NCBI RefSeq assembly: GCF_000721705.1
Contig: NZ_JOJL01000019.1
Coordinates: forward strand, 57,450-121,449
DNA from: Actinoplanes subtropicus
GTDB taxonomy: Bacteria; Actinomycetota; Actinomycetes; Mycobacteriales; Micromonosporaceae
Reading direction: 5' to 3'
Length of the DNA: 64,000 nucleotides
The translations under genes were made by a program, and so were the position numbers. Positions 15,614 through 24,089 of this stretch are shown piece after piece. Every line of letters starts with the position of its first letter. The first letter of the stretch is position 1. The notes beneath the pieces were generated by a model. The model worked only from the letters and a program-made list of their open reading frames with translations. It ran no database searches and was not told the origin of the DNA.

Positions 15614-16843
15614 GTGCGGATCCGCAGGGTCGCCCTCGGCGGCGGCATCGCCCTGGTGTTGTGCGTGCCGGTGGTCATCTCGGTCGCGGCGAGCGCGAAT
15701 CCCGACAAGCTGATCTCGCGCGGCCGCCCGGCGGTCGCGTCCTCCGATCGTGGTGGCCATCCGGCCGGGCAGGCCACCGACGCCGACCCGGGGACCCGCT
15801 GGGAGAGTGCCGCCGGGCCGGGCACCCAGTGGGTGCGGATCGACCTGGGCGCGGTGCGTACGGTCGACCGGGTGCTGCTGCACTGGGGCAGCCAGTACGC
15901 GCGGACCTATCGGGTGCAGACCTCCACCGACGGCGCGAACTGGACCGACGTCTACGTGACCCGCTCCGGCACCGGCGGCGTCGAGGACCTGAAACGGCTC
16001 GGCGGCGCCGGCCGGTACGTCCGGGTGCTGGCCACCCAGCGCGGCGCCGACAGCGGCGGCTACGCGCTCTCCGAGATCAAGGCGTACGGCCCGTCCGCGG
16101 CACCGCTGCCCGCCGTGTCCCCGGCGACCGGCTCGCTCGCAGCCGGCCTGGACGACCCGCGGAAGAAGGAGACCGCCCTCGAGCTGGTCTCCAGCGCCGA
16201 GAATTCGACCCTGGCCTGGCGCCACGAGTACGGCTACATCGAGGACATCGGCGACGGGCGGGGCTACACGGCCGGCCTGGTCGGGTTCTGTTCCGGCACG
16301 TCCGACCTGCTCGCGGTGGTCGAGGAGTACACCCGGCGGGAGCCGGGCAACCCGCTCGCCGCGTACCTCCCGGCGCTGCGCACCGTGGACGGCTCGGACT
16401 CGCACGCCGGCCTCGACCCCGGCTTCCCCGCCGCCTGGCGGATGGCCGCCCGCGACCCGGTCCTCCAGAAGGTGCAGGAGGACGAGCGGGACGCGATGTA
16501 CTTCCGGCCCGCGGTGCGGCTGGCCGAGTCCGACGGCCTGCGGGCGCTGGGCCAGTTCGCCTACTTCGACGCCGCCGTCGTGCACGGCGTCTCCGGCCTG
16601 CGCGCCATCCGGCAGAACGCGCTGGCCCGGGCCGAGTCCCCGGCCCAGGGCGGCGACGAGATCGCCTACCTGAACGCGTTCCTCGACGCCCGGGTCAAGC
16701 AGATGCGCGCGGAAGGGGCGCACGGCGACACCACCCGGGTGGACACCGCCCAGCGCCTCTTCCTGCGTCGCAGCAACCTCGACCTGACCGGCCCGCTGAC
16801 CTGGCAGGTCTACGGCGACAGATACCAGATCGCGGCGTCCTAG
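15614..16843 (+). CDS. secreted GH46 chitosanase with N-terminal discoidin/CBM32-type module
   Basis: The 409-residue protein hydrolyses chitosan outside the cell. A signal peptide (residues 1-28) is followed by an F5/8 type C (discoidin-like) carbohydrate-binding module (about 32-160: GQATDADPGTRWES, WVRIDLG, YALSEIKAYG) and a GH46 catalytic domain (about 178-409). The catalytic Glu is in SSAENSTLAW, and the Asp in YIEDIGDGRGYTAG, both as in characterised chitosanases. It converges on a GH16 gene with a 4-bp overlap of the stop codons. Confidence 0.9.
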   Translation: MRIRRVALGGGIALVLCVPVVISVAASANPDKLISRGRPAVASSDRGGHPAGQATDADPGTRWESAAGPGTQWVRIDLGAVRTVDRVLLHWGSQYARTYRVQTSTDGANWTDVYVTRSGTGGVEDLKRLGGAGRYVRVLATQRGADSGGYALSEIKAYGPSAAPLPAVSPATGSLAAGLDDPRKKETALELVSSAENSTLAWRHEYGYIEDIGDGRGYTAGLVGFCSGTSDLLAVVEEYTRREPGNPLAAYLPALRTVDGSDSHAGLDPGFPAAWRMAARDPVLQKVQEDERDAMYFRPAVRLAESDGLRALGQFAYFDAAVVHGVSGLRAIRQNALARAESPAQGGDEIAYLNAFLDARVKQMRAEGAHGDTTRVDTAQRLFLRRSNLDLTGPLTWQVYGDRYQIAAS

Positions 16844-18063
16844 GCCTTGGTCCACTTCTGGTTGGACGTCCCGGCGCAGTCCCACAGCTGCAGGGCGGCG
16901 CCGTTCGCACTGTTCCAGTCCTTGACGTCCACGCAGCGGTTGGCCGAGACGTCGACCAGGTCACCGGCCGCCGACAGGGTGAACCGCTGGACCGGGTTGC
17001 CGTTGCAGGTGACCAGCTGGATCGGTGTGCCGTTGGTCAGCGCGCCGCCGGCCGGGTCCATGCACTTGCCCATCGCGCGCAGCGTGCCGTCGCTGTTGAA
17101 GGTCCACTGCTGCGCCGCGGTGCCGTTGCAGTCGTACATCTGCAAGCGAGCCCCATCCACCGGGTTGGCCCCCGGGATGTCGATGCACCGGCCGCTGAAA
17201 TTGCTCTTCAGCGCCGAGGCGGTGCCGCCGTCGTTGTTCCACGCCGAGACGCGGACGTAGTCCACCAGCATGGTCTGCGGGAACGACGTGCTCGCGTCCG
17301 GGTTGCCGGGCCAGGAGCCGCCGACCGCCACGTTCAGGATCATGAAGAACGGGTGGTCGAAGACCCAGGTGTTGCCGTTGATCTGGGCCGGCGTGGCGCG
17401 GAAGTACTCGCTGCCGTCCAGGTACCAGACGATCAAATTCGGCGACCAGTCCACCGCGTACGTGTGGAAGCCGTCGCCCAGGGGTGAGCCGATCGTCCGG
17501 TTGCCGCCGACCCCGTTCGCGCCCGAGTAGCCGGGGCCGTGGATCGTCCCGTACACCGTGTTGGGGGTGTTCCCGACGTTCTCCATGATGTCGATCTCGC
17601 CGGTGGTGGGCCAGTTGTTGCCGCCGAGCATCCAGAACGCCGGCCACATGCCCTGGCCCTTCGGGATCTTGATGCTGGCCTCGAAATGGCCGTAGGTCTG
17701 CGAGAACTTGTCCGCGGTCAGGATCCGCCCGGAGGTGTACGTGCAGCTGCCGTACCAGCAGCCGTAGCCGGCCGGGTTCTCCTTGCGCGCGGTGATCGCC
17801 AGGTGGCCCTGGCCGTCCTGGTACACGTTGCTGGCCGAGTTCGTGTAGTACTCGAGCTCGTTGTTGCCCCAGCCGCTGCCGCCGGTGTCGAACTTCCACT
17901 TCGACGAGTCGACCGGGCTGCCGGCCGCGCCGTTGAACTCGTCCGACCAGGTGATCGCGCCGACCGAGGCCTCGGCCCGGTCGTTGCGGGCGCCGGCCCA
18001 GAGGCCGGCCGTGAGGGTCGTCGCGACCACGGCCGCGGCGAGCAGGATTCTTGTCGTACGCAT
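16840..18063 (-). CDS. secreted GH16 beta-1,3-glucanase with ricin-type lectin domain
   Basis: The 407-residue protein has a signal peptide (1-32), a GH16 laminarinase domain (about 35-275), and a C-terminal ricin B/CBM13 lectin (about 285-407) with its repeated QxW-type motifs (QQWTF, QRFTL, QKWTK). The catalytic GEIDIMEN provides the ExDxxE nucleophile and acid/base pair. It should cleave beta-1,3-glucans of fungal walls. It sits next to a chitosanase and a second GH16-like gene, consistent with a small fungal-wall degradation cluster. Confidence 0.92.
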   Translation of the reverse strand: MRTTRILLAAAVVATTLTAGLWAGARNDRAEASVGAITWSDEFNGAAGSPVDSSKWKFDTGGSGWGNNELEYYTNSASNVYQDGQGHLAITARKENPAGYGCWYGSCTYTSGRILTADKFSQTYGHFEASIKIPKGQGMWPAFWMLGGNNWPTTGEIDIMENVGNTPNTVYGTIHGPGYSGANGVGGNRTIGSPLGDGFHTYAVDWSPNLIVWYLDGSEYFRATPAQINGNTWVFDHPFFMILNVAVGGSWPGNPDASTSFPQTMLVDYVRVSAWNNDGGTASALKSNFSGRCIDIPGANPVDGARLQMYDCNGTAAQQWTFNSDGTLRAMGKCMDPAGGALTNGTPIQLVTCNGNPVQRFTLSAAGDLVDVSANRCVDVKDWNSANGAALQLWDCAGTSNQKWTKA

Positions 18064-18154
18064 GGGGATCCTCCGGGGAAGAGGTGCGTTTTCGGCAACA
18101 GTCTTAATAGATAGACGGTTGTCGTCAACCTCGGCCCCGGAAATCGGCCCTTTG

Positions 18155-19141
18155 TTACACCTTCGCGAACAGGTTGGGCAGCTTCGGGGGCTCCCAGCCG
18201 GGCAGCGACGTATGCGCCTCGAGCACCCGGTAGGTCACGCCCTTGTACGTCACGAGATCGCCGACCTGGTACGACACGAACGCCGCCCAGGCCTTGGCGG
18301 TGGCCGAGGATGAAGCCGACGGCGAGGGCGTGGCCGACGGTGACGGGGAATCCGAGGGCGACGGGGAATCCGAGGGCGAATCCGACGGCGCGGGCGAGTC
18401 GGACGGCGAGTGGGGCGGCCAGGGCGAGTCGGACGACGGGGCGGAAGCGGACGGGTCGGCGCTGGGCGGCTGGGTCGGGCAGGTGAACGCCCGGACGAAG
18501 TCGACGGTCATGTCGGTGGCCGACTGGCCGTCCGTGGCCATGTTCAGCACCAGCGTGAGCGGCCCGCCGGGCTGGGAGCGCTGCAGCCGCAGGCTCGGCT
18601 TGCCGTCCACCGACCAGATCACCGTCTGCGGCGACCAGTCGATCGCGTACGTGTGGAAGGTGCGCCCGGAGGTCGGGTCGATGCCGCCGTCGATGGTGTC
18701 GAGCGTGCCCAGCGGCACCCGCCCGGTCTCGTCGAGCACCGCGAACGCGCGCCAGACGCCGTTCTCCCGGCTCACCCTGATGCGCGCCTCGGCGTGCCCG
18801 AACGCGTCGGTGAAGCTCCGCTTGGTGCGCAGCAACCGGTCGACGTGCAGCTCGCCGCCCTCGATCCGGGCGCCGCCGTCGGCCGGCCCGCCGTCGTCGC
18901 GCAGCAGCGACCACTTCGACAGGTCGAGGGCGCTCTCGTTGAAGTTGTCCTGGAAGGTGCTGCGGCCGTAGTACGCCGCCGCGTCCCATTTGTGCACGTC
19001 GGCCGAGGCGACATCGCTCCGCCCCGGAAGCCAGATCGCGACCGCCAGACCGGCGGTCGCCACCGCGAGCATTGCCGCCGCTCGCGGACGAATCCACCAG
19101 GACGACGGCTTGCCGGTGCGATGACGTGCCTCGTGCACCAC
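18155..19141 (-). CDS. secreted GH16-like protein with degenerate active site and chitin-binding module
   Basis: The 328-residue protein has an N-terminal membrane/signal segment (AAAMLAVATAGLAVAIWLPG), a GH16-like jelly-roll (about 55-215: FQDNFNESALDLSKWSLL, TFHTYAIDWSPQTVIWSVDG), a Ser/Pro/Asp linker (about 220-275), and a C-terminal CBM5/12 chitin-binding module (AWAAFVSYQVGDLVTYKGVT ... WEPP). Where GH16 enzymes have ExDxxE, this protein reads TLDTID, so both catalytic glutamates are replaced. It probably binds rather than cleaves polysaccharide. Start is GTG 19141, with GTG 19138 possible behind GAGGGGG. Confidence 0.75.
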   Translation of the reverse strand: MVHEARHRTGKPSSWWIRPRAAAMLAVATAGLAVAIWLPGRSDVASADVHKWDAAAYYGRSTFQDNFNESALDLSKWSLLRDDGGPADGGARIEGGELHVDRLLRTKRSFTDAFGHAEARIRVSRENGVWRAFAVLDETGRVPLGTLDTIDGGIDPTSGRTFHTYAIDWSPQTVIWSVDGKPSLRLQRSQPGGPLTLVLNMATDGQSATDMTVDFVRAFTCPTQPPSADPSASAPSSDSPWPPHSPSDSPAPSDSPSDSPSPSDSPSPSATPSPSASSSATAKAWAAFVSYQVGDLVTYKGVTYRVLEAHTSLPGWEPPKLPNLFAKV

Positions 19142-19223
19142 AACCCCCTCAGATAACAGCAGGCACGACTTTTTCGAGGTGGCGTGTGCGAGGCAAGATC
19201 GGACGAGGAGTTTTAAGACTCTC

Positions 19224-19697
19224 TTAAGGAAGTCGGCTGGAGACCCGAACGGTGGTTCCGCCGTTACCGGTCGTGAGCTGGAACGAGTCGGTCAGCTCCT
19301 GGGCGAGCCACAACCCCCAGCCGCCGGGCTGGTCGGCGGCCGGCCGCACGTGCGCGAGCGGCCGCGGTTCGGCCAGGCCGGCGCCCGAGTCGCTCACCTC
19401 GCAGACCAGGTCGCCGTCCTGCCGCCAGACCGCCACCCGGCCCACCCCGCCGCCGTGCCGTACCGCGTTGGTCAGCAGCTCGTTGACCGCCACCACGAAG
19501 TCGTCGAGCCGGTCGCCGGACAGTCCCGCCGTGCCCACGCAGGACGCGACGAGGTGCCGCAGCGCGGTGATCGAGCTGTGGTCGAACGACTCGGCGAGCA
19601 GAACCTCGGTGGTGATGTCTCCGACGGTAGGCGACGTCCGATCTTCTCGCAGGTCGGGGAAGCGGCGGTTAAGGGAGATATGAAATGGTCCTGTCAT
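19224..19697 (-). CDS. RsbW-type anti-sigma/serine kinase ATPase
   Basis: This 157-residue protein has a GHKL ATPase domain: DFVVAVNELLTNAVRHGGG (N box), VCEVSDSGAGL (G1 box), and PGGWGLWLAQELTD (G2 region). Such proteins sequester a sigma factor or phosphorylate an anti-anti-sigma partner in SigB/SigF-type stress circuits. ATG 19697 was taken as start; the next upstream ATG is 19715. Its start codon shares bases with that of the divergent macS, an arrangement discussed in the findings. Confidence 0.78.
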   Translation of the reverse strand: MTGPFHISLNRRFPDLREDRTSPTVGDITTEVLLAESFDHSSITALRHLVASCVGTAGLSGDRLDDFVVAVNELLTNAVRHGGGVGRVAVWRQDGDLVCEVSDSGAGLAEPRPLAHVRPAADQPGGWGLWLAQELTDSFQLTTGNGGTTVRVSSRLP

Positions 19698-20802
19698 GCG
19701 CGTCGGGCGGGACACCGGGTTCCAGGCCCCGCTGTGGCGGGCGATCGCGGTCTACCGGATCGCCGCGCTGACCTACGCCACGATCCTGGTGGTCCGCAAC
19801 TTCACCCACTACCAGCGGCCGATGCTGGCCTGGCCGGTGCTCGCCGGCATGGCCGGGTGGACCGTGTTCACCACGTACGCGTATGCGAACCCGGCCCGCC
19901 GCAACCCGCCGCTGTTAGTCGCCGACCTGCTGCTCACCGCGTCCGCGCTGGCCGCCAGCGTGCCGATCGTCGGCCGGGCGGCGCTCGAGGCGGGCAAGCC
20001 CACCCTCGCCGTCGCCTGGCACGTCGCGCCGGTGCTGGCCTGGGCGGTGGCCGGCGGCCGGCGGGGCGGCATCGCGGCCGCGGTCATCATGGGCGCCACC
20101 GATCTGATCGCCCGGGCGCACTACGACCAGGCCGCGTACACCGGCTCGGTCCTGATGCTGCTGGCGGCGATCGCGGTCGGCTATCTGGTCCGGCTGGCCG
20201 AGGACGCGCAGGAGCGCCTGCAGCGGGCGGTCGAGCTCGAGGCGGCGACCCGGGAGCGTGTGCGGCTGGCCCGGGACATCCACGACTCGGTACTGCAGGT
20301 GCTGGCGCTGGTGCAGCGGCGCGAGTCCGGCGAGCTGGCCCGGCTGGCGGGGGAGACCGAGGCGGCGCTGCGCAGCCTGGTCGCCCGGCACGCCGCCGAG
20401 ACCGTCGACGACCGGTCCGAGGCCGACCTGATGACCCTGCTCGGCCCGTACGCGTCGGCCAGCGTGACGATCTCCGGCCCGGCCGATCCGGTACGCCTGC
20501 CCGCCCCGGCCGCCCGGGAACTGGCGGCGGCGGTCGGCGCGGCCCTGGACAACGTCGGCCGGCACTGCCCATCGGGCACCAAGGCGTTCCTCTTGATAGA
20601 GGACGAGCCGGGCGAGGTCGTGGTGACCGTCCGGGACGACGGCCCCGGCATCGCCCCCGACCGGCTGGCCGAGGCGGCGGCCCAGGGTCGCCTCGGCGTG
20701 GTTCAGTCGATCCGCGGCCGGGTCGCCGACGTCGGCGGCCGCACCACGATCGTGTCGGCGCCGGGCCAGGGCACCGAGGTGGAGATGAGGGTGAGCAGAT
20801 GA
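19696..20802 (+). CDS. macS: MacS-type sensor histidine kinase
   Basis: The 368-residue kinase has four to six N-terminal membrane helices (DUF5931-type sensor, about 12-160), a HisKA_3 segment with phosphoacceptor His in RLARDIHDSVLQVL near residue 195, and a HATPase domain (AVGAALDNVGRHC, VRDDGPGIAPDR, GRLGVVQSIRGR). MacRS systems of actinomycetes control membrane proteins and development. It overlaps the response regulator by ATGA, so both are translated together. Confidence 0.88.
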   Translation: MRVGRDTGFQAPLWRAIAVYRIAALTYATILVVRNFTHYQRPMLAWPVLAGMAGWTVFTTYAYANPARRNPPLLVADLLLTASALAASVPIVGRAALEAGKPTLAVAWHVAPVLAWAVAGGRRGGIAAAVIMGATDLIARAHYDQAAYTGSVLMLLAAIAVGYLVRLAEDAQERLQRAVELEAATRERVRLARDIHDSVLQVLALVQRRESGELARLAGETEAALRSLVARHAAETVDDRSEADLMTLLGPYASASVTISGPADPVRLPAPAARELAAAVGAALDNVGRHCPSGTKAFLLIEDEPGEVVVTVRDDGPGIAPDRLAEAAAQGRLGVVQSIRGRVADVGGRTTIVSAPGQGTEVEMRVSR

Positions 20803-21440
20803 CCCGGGTGATGGTGGTGGACGACCACCCGATGTGGCGCGAGGGCGTCGGCCGCGACCTGGCCGCGGCCGGGTACGAGGTGGTCGCCGCGACCGGCGAG
20901 GGCCGGCAGGCGGTGCGCATTGCCGGCGCGGCGCGCCCCGACGTGGTGATCCTCGACCTGCAGCTACCCGACGTGTCCGGGGTCGAGGTGATCAACGGGC
21001 TGCGCGCCGAACTGCCCGGCGTCCGCATCCTGATGCTGTCGGCCAGCGGCGAGCAGCAGGACGTGCTCGACGCGGTGAAGGCCGGTGCGGCCGGCTACCT
21101 GCTCAAGTCGGCCGGCCTGCCGGAGTTCCTGGACGCGGTGAGCCGCACCGCGGCCGGCGACACGGTCTTCACCCCCGGGCTGGCCGGGCTGGTGCTCGGC
21201 GAGTTCCGGCGGCTGGCGGTGGAGCCGTCCGGGCCGGACGCGACCGCGCCGAAACTCACCGAGCGGGAGACCGAGGTGCTGCGCCTGGTGGCGAAGGGCC
21301 TGTCCTACCGGCAGATCGCCGAGCGGCTGGTGCTGAGCCACCGCACGGTGCAGAACCACGTCCAGAACACGCTCGGCAAGCTCCAGCTGCACAACCGCGT
21401 CGAGCTCACCCGCTACGCGATCGAGCGAGGCCTGGACTGA
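20799..21440 (+). CDS. macR: MacR-type NarL/LuxR response regulator
   Basis: The 213-residue regulator has a receiver domain (acidic VVDDHPM, phosphoacceptor Asp in VVILDLQLP, conserved Lys in GYLLKSAG) and a LuxR-type HTH (LTERETEVLRLVAKGLSYRQ ... LSHRTVQNHVQNTLGKLQL). It is the cognate partner of the kinase it overlaps by 4 bp. Confidence 0.9.
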   Translation: MTRVMVVDDHPMWREGVGRDLAAAGYEVVAATGEGRQAVRIAGAARPDVVILDLQLPDVSGVEVINGLRAELPGVRILMLSASGEQQDVLDAVKAGAAGYLLKSAGLPEFLDAVSRTAAGDTVFTPGLAGLVLGEFRRLAVEPSGPDATAPKLTERETEVLRLVAKGLSYRQIAERLVLSHRTVQNHVQNTLGKLQLHNRVELTRYAIERGLD

Positions 21441-21444
21441 CGGC

Positions 21445-22002
21445 CTACTCGTAGTCCGGCGGGTTGGTCTCGTGGATGGCCAGCTCCTCGGCGCTCGCGC
21501 CACCGCCGGCCGCGCCCGCGTCGTAGGCGACGCTGTCCGCCTCGTCGTCGAAGCCGTAGCCCTCGTCCGGCGCGACCAGGCGGCCGACCGGTTCCGGGTC
21601 GTCGTAGTCCAGCTGGCCGTCGTCGTACAGGGAGACCTGCGACTTCGGGTCGGAGGTCGGCGAGGCGCCCCACACGTCGGCGTCGAAGTCCCGCTGCTCG
21701 GAGCTGTCGACCGTCTCGTCGTACGGGTCGCGGCGCTGCGGGATCGGGTCCTCCGCGCCGTAGTCGGGCTGCTCCTGGCGCAGCCGGTAGTCGAGGGACT
21801 CGCCCTCCCGCGCCTCCTCGGCCGTGTCGCCGAAGCGGTTCGAGCCGCCCGGCCCGACCCCGGCCAGCGCGGCCGGGTCGGCGCCGTCGGCCCAGCGGCT
21901 GCTCTCCACCGAGTCGTAGGCGTTCGAGTCGTCATCCGCGGTATCCGGCAGCCCGGACGACTCCGGGTCGGAAACCTCGGTCGGGTAGTCGTTGTCTCGC
22001 AT
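21445..22002 (-). CDS. DUF5709-type acidic protein
   Basis: This 185-residue protein is highly acidic and rich in Asp/Glu/Ser, with conserved-looking pieces EGESLDYRLRQEQPDYGAE and GRLVAPDEGYGFDDEADSVA. These match the DUF5709 family found only in actinomycetes. No membrane or catalytic motif is seen, and it is probably mostly disordered. It converges on macR with a 4-bp gap. Function unknown. Confidence 0.78.
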   Translation of the reverse strand: MRDNDYPTEVSDPESSGLPDTADDDSNAYDSVESSRWADGADPAALAGVGPGGSNRFGDTAEEAREGESLDYRLRQEQPDYGAEDPIPQRRDPYDETVDSSEQRDFDADVWGASPTSDPKSQVSLYDDGQLDYDDPEPVGRLVAPDEGYGFDDEADSVAYDAGAAGGGASAEELAIHETNPPDYE

Positions 22003-22011
22003 GGTCGCAAT

Positions 22012-22758
22012 CTACCCGCGTAATTGCCCGCTGATACTTCCCGCGTCGCCCAGCAACGCCCACACCACCTTGCCGTCGGCCAGCGGCAGGCTGCCCCACC
22101 GCCCGGCGGTCGCGTCGATCAGCAACATCCCGCGCCCGCCCGCCGCGGTAGGTGCCACCGGCGTCCCCGGATACGACGGCGTAACCGTCGACCGATCACG
22201 CACCGCAACGCTCACCCCGTCGCCCACCGTGGCGATCAGCACCACCATCGACGTCTTGGCGTGCGCCACCGCGTTGTTCACCAGCTCGGTGACCACGATG
22301 CAGGCCGGTTCGGCCAGCTCGTCCCGTTCCCACCGGGCACACGCGGCCGTGATCACCTCCCGGCACCGCCGCGCCGCGCTCACCTCGGGCTCCAGGTCAA
22401 GCGCGATCCGCCGGTCGCTCCGCGGCTCGCCGAGCTCGTCGAAGGCCCGCCCGCAGTCCGGCTGGAGCGCCCACCCCGACCCTCGCCAGCGCCCGCCGCG
22501 TGCATCACAGAGCGTCAACTGTGCCGCCGGCCAGAAAGTCGTCTCCCGCCGTACGTCCCGCATCACCCCCGCGGCCACCGCCGGCTCGCCGAATTCCAGC
22601 CCCCCGACGTCGACCACCACCGCTTCCGGCTGCCCCGCCAACACATCGAGCAACACGTCACGCACGGTCCGCGCGGTAGTCCCATCGAGCACCCCGCTAA
22701 ACCGAACCAGCGGATACGGCCGGGCGCTGTCCACCAGGTGTCGCACCTCGCTCGACAT
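22012..22758 (-). CDS. STAS domain fused to RsbW-like ATPase
   Basis: The 248-residue protein combines an N-terminal STAS domain (about 1-100: LVRFSGVLDGTTARTVRDVL, EAVVVDVGGLEFGEPAV) with a C-terminal GHKL ATPase (ACIVVTELVNNAVAHAKTSM, VRDRSTVTPSYPG, AAGGRGMLLIDATAGRWG). Anti-anti-sigma (STAS) and anti-sigma kinase modules are normally separate, opposing partners; here they are one chain. The usual phosphorylatable Ser of STAS domains is not evident (EFGEPAV). ATG 22758 has GGAG 6 bp upstream. Confidence 0.78.
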   Translation of the reverse strand: MSSEVRHLVDSARPYPLVRFSGVLDGTTARTVRDVLLDVLAGQPEAVVVDVGGLEFGEPAVAAGVMRDVRRETTFWPAAQLTLCDARGGRWRGSGWALQPDCGRAFDELGEPRSDRRIALDLEPEVSAARRCREVITAACARWERDELAEPACIVVTELVNNAVAHAKTSMVVLIATVGDGVSVAVRDRSTVTPSYPGTPVAPTAAGGRGMLLIDATAGRWGSLPLADGKVVWALLGDAGSISGQLRG

Positions 22759-23162
22759 GATCGCTCCATTGTGCATAACGCGTCCTCTCTCCGCATTTCC
22801 ACAACCTCGAGGACCGTCATTCAGTGCATAACCGTCAGCAATACCCGCTCTTCGCCGTCTGATGCACTCTTCCACCTCGTTACCGAGAGTCGTTTCGGTT
22901 GGTCACCCTGAGTGATTCGCTTTTCGCGCCTCTGGCCGTACGCTCGAAGCCGAGTCCCGCCTTTTGCAGCCCGGCTCACTGCCGTCCCGACCCCGGTGCC
23001 GCGGCCGCCGGGCTGTCCTGCAACGAAAACCGAAAACCTCGCGCGAGAGACGCGTTACGGCCTGTTGCTGCAGGTGGTCGCGCGGAGGAGGCGGGGCCGC
23101 CCGCATCGGCGGGGACTCGTGACGCGTACGGTCAGAGGTTGGTCTTGGAGGTTTTTGTCCGC
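22759..23162. other. gene-free interval of 404 bp
   Basis: The stretch lies between two minus-strand genes. It must hold the promoter of the STAS-ATPase gene at its left end. I see no convincing gene, terminator hairpin or repeat in it. Confidence 0.4.
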
Positions 23163-24065
23163 TTATCTGCGGATTGCCGCCGCTCGTAGGCCGGGGCTTG
23201 CCGGGCGTGGCGGGGCCGTGGCGTGGTGGTGCTGCGGCTCGGCGTAGCGGGTCAGCGCGATCACCGCCAGCAGCGTCGCCACGAAGCCGGTTGCCGCCAG
23301 CCAGCCTCGGCCGGGCACGATGCGGTCGCCGAGCAGGAGCAGGCCGACGATCGCGGCCGGTACCGCGCCGGCGGCGTCCATCGCGGCCACCGCCGCCGTG
23401 GTCGAGCCGCGTTGCATGGCCAGGCCCAGCAGCAGCTGGCCGACAAGCGAATGGATCACGACCAGGTAGAGCAGCGGGTTGGTGAGGAAGCCGACCAGCG
23501 TGTGCTCGTTGGTCAGCGGACGGGCCGCGATCGCCGCCGCCGAGAAGTCGACGCCGGCCAGGGAGCCGAGCACCACCGAACCGAGCGCGCCGTGCAGGCG
23601 CGCCGCGAAGAAGCCGAGCACCGCCATCACCAGCACCGACGCCGCCAGCAGGAGCACCACGACCGGGCCGATCCGGCGGGAGTGGGCCGGCTGGGCGGCC
23701 AGCACCAGCGCGGTGATCCCGGACAGCAGCAGCCCGAGCAGCAGCACCTCGGCCGTGGGCAGGCTCCACTTGAGCAGCAGCACGCCGAGCACCGCGGTCA
23801 CCCCGAGCCCGGCCGCGACGCTGGCCTGCACCAGGAACAGCGGCAGGTCCCGCCGGGCCAGGAAGGCCAGGATGAACCCGAGCGTCTGGCAGGCGATGCC
23901 GAGCAGGTAGGTGCGCTGCCCGGCGAGCCGCACGAGCAGGCCGGGGTCGAAGGTGTGGTGCACGCTGGTGCGCGCCGCGGCCATCGACTGCAGCAGGTTG
24001 GCCACGCCGTACGCCATGATCATGGCGGCGAGGAAGAACCAGCCGGGTGCTACCACCTGACGCAC
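23163..24065 (-). CDS. DMT/EamA-like multi-helix membrane transporter
   Basis: This 300-residue protein has nine or ten hydrophobic helices in the DMT-transporter spacing (WFFLAAMIMAYGVANLLQSMA, TYLLGIACQTLGFILAFLA ... GAVPAAIVGLLLLGDRIVPG near the C-terminus, where EamA repeats carry a similar motif). Substrate is unknown. It is the last gene of the aroA-rsgA-hisN run, 24 bp after hisN, and starts at GTG 24065. Confidence 0.72.
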   Translation of the reverse strand: MRQVVAPGWFFLAAMIMAYGVANLLQSMAAARTSVHHTFDPGLLVRLAGQRTYLLGIACQTLGFILAFLARRDLPLFLVQASVAAGLGVTAVLGVLLLKWSLPTAEVLLLGLLLSGITALVLAAQPAHSRRIGPVVVLLLAASVLVMAVLGFFAARLHGALGSVVLGSLAGVDFSAAAIAARPLTNEHTLVGFLTNPLLYLVVIHSLVGQLLLGLAMQRGSTTAAVAAMDAAGAVPAAIVGLLLLGDRIVPGRGWLAATGFVATLLAVIALTRYAEPQHHHATAPPRPASPGLRAAAIRR

Positions 24066-24089
24066 GATAGACCAGGTACGCCGTTTCGC

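Noticed and set aside
18300..18440. GAC/GAG-rich repeat block
   Set aside because: Encodes the Ser/Pro/Asp linker of the GH16-like protein.
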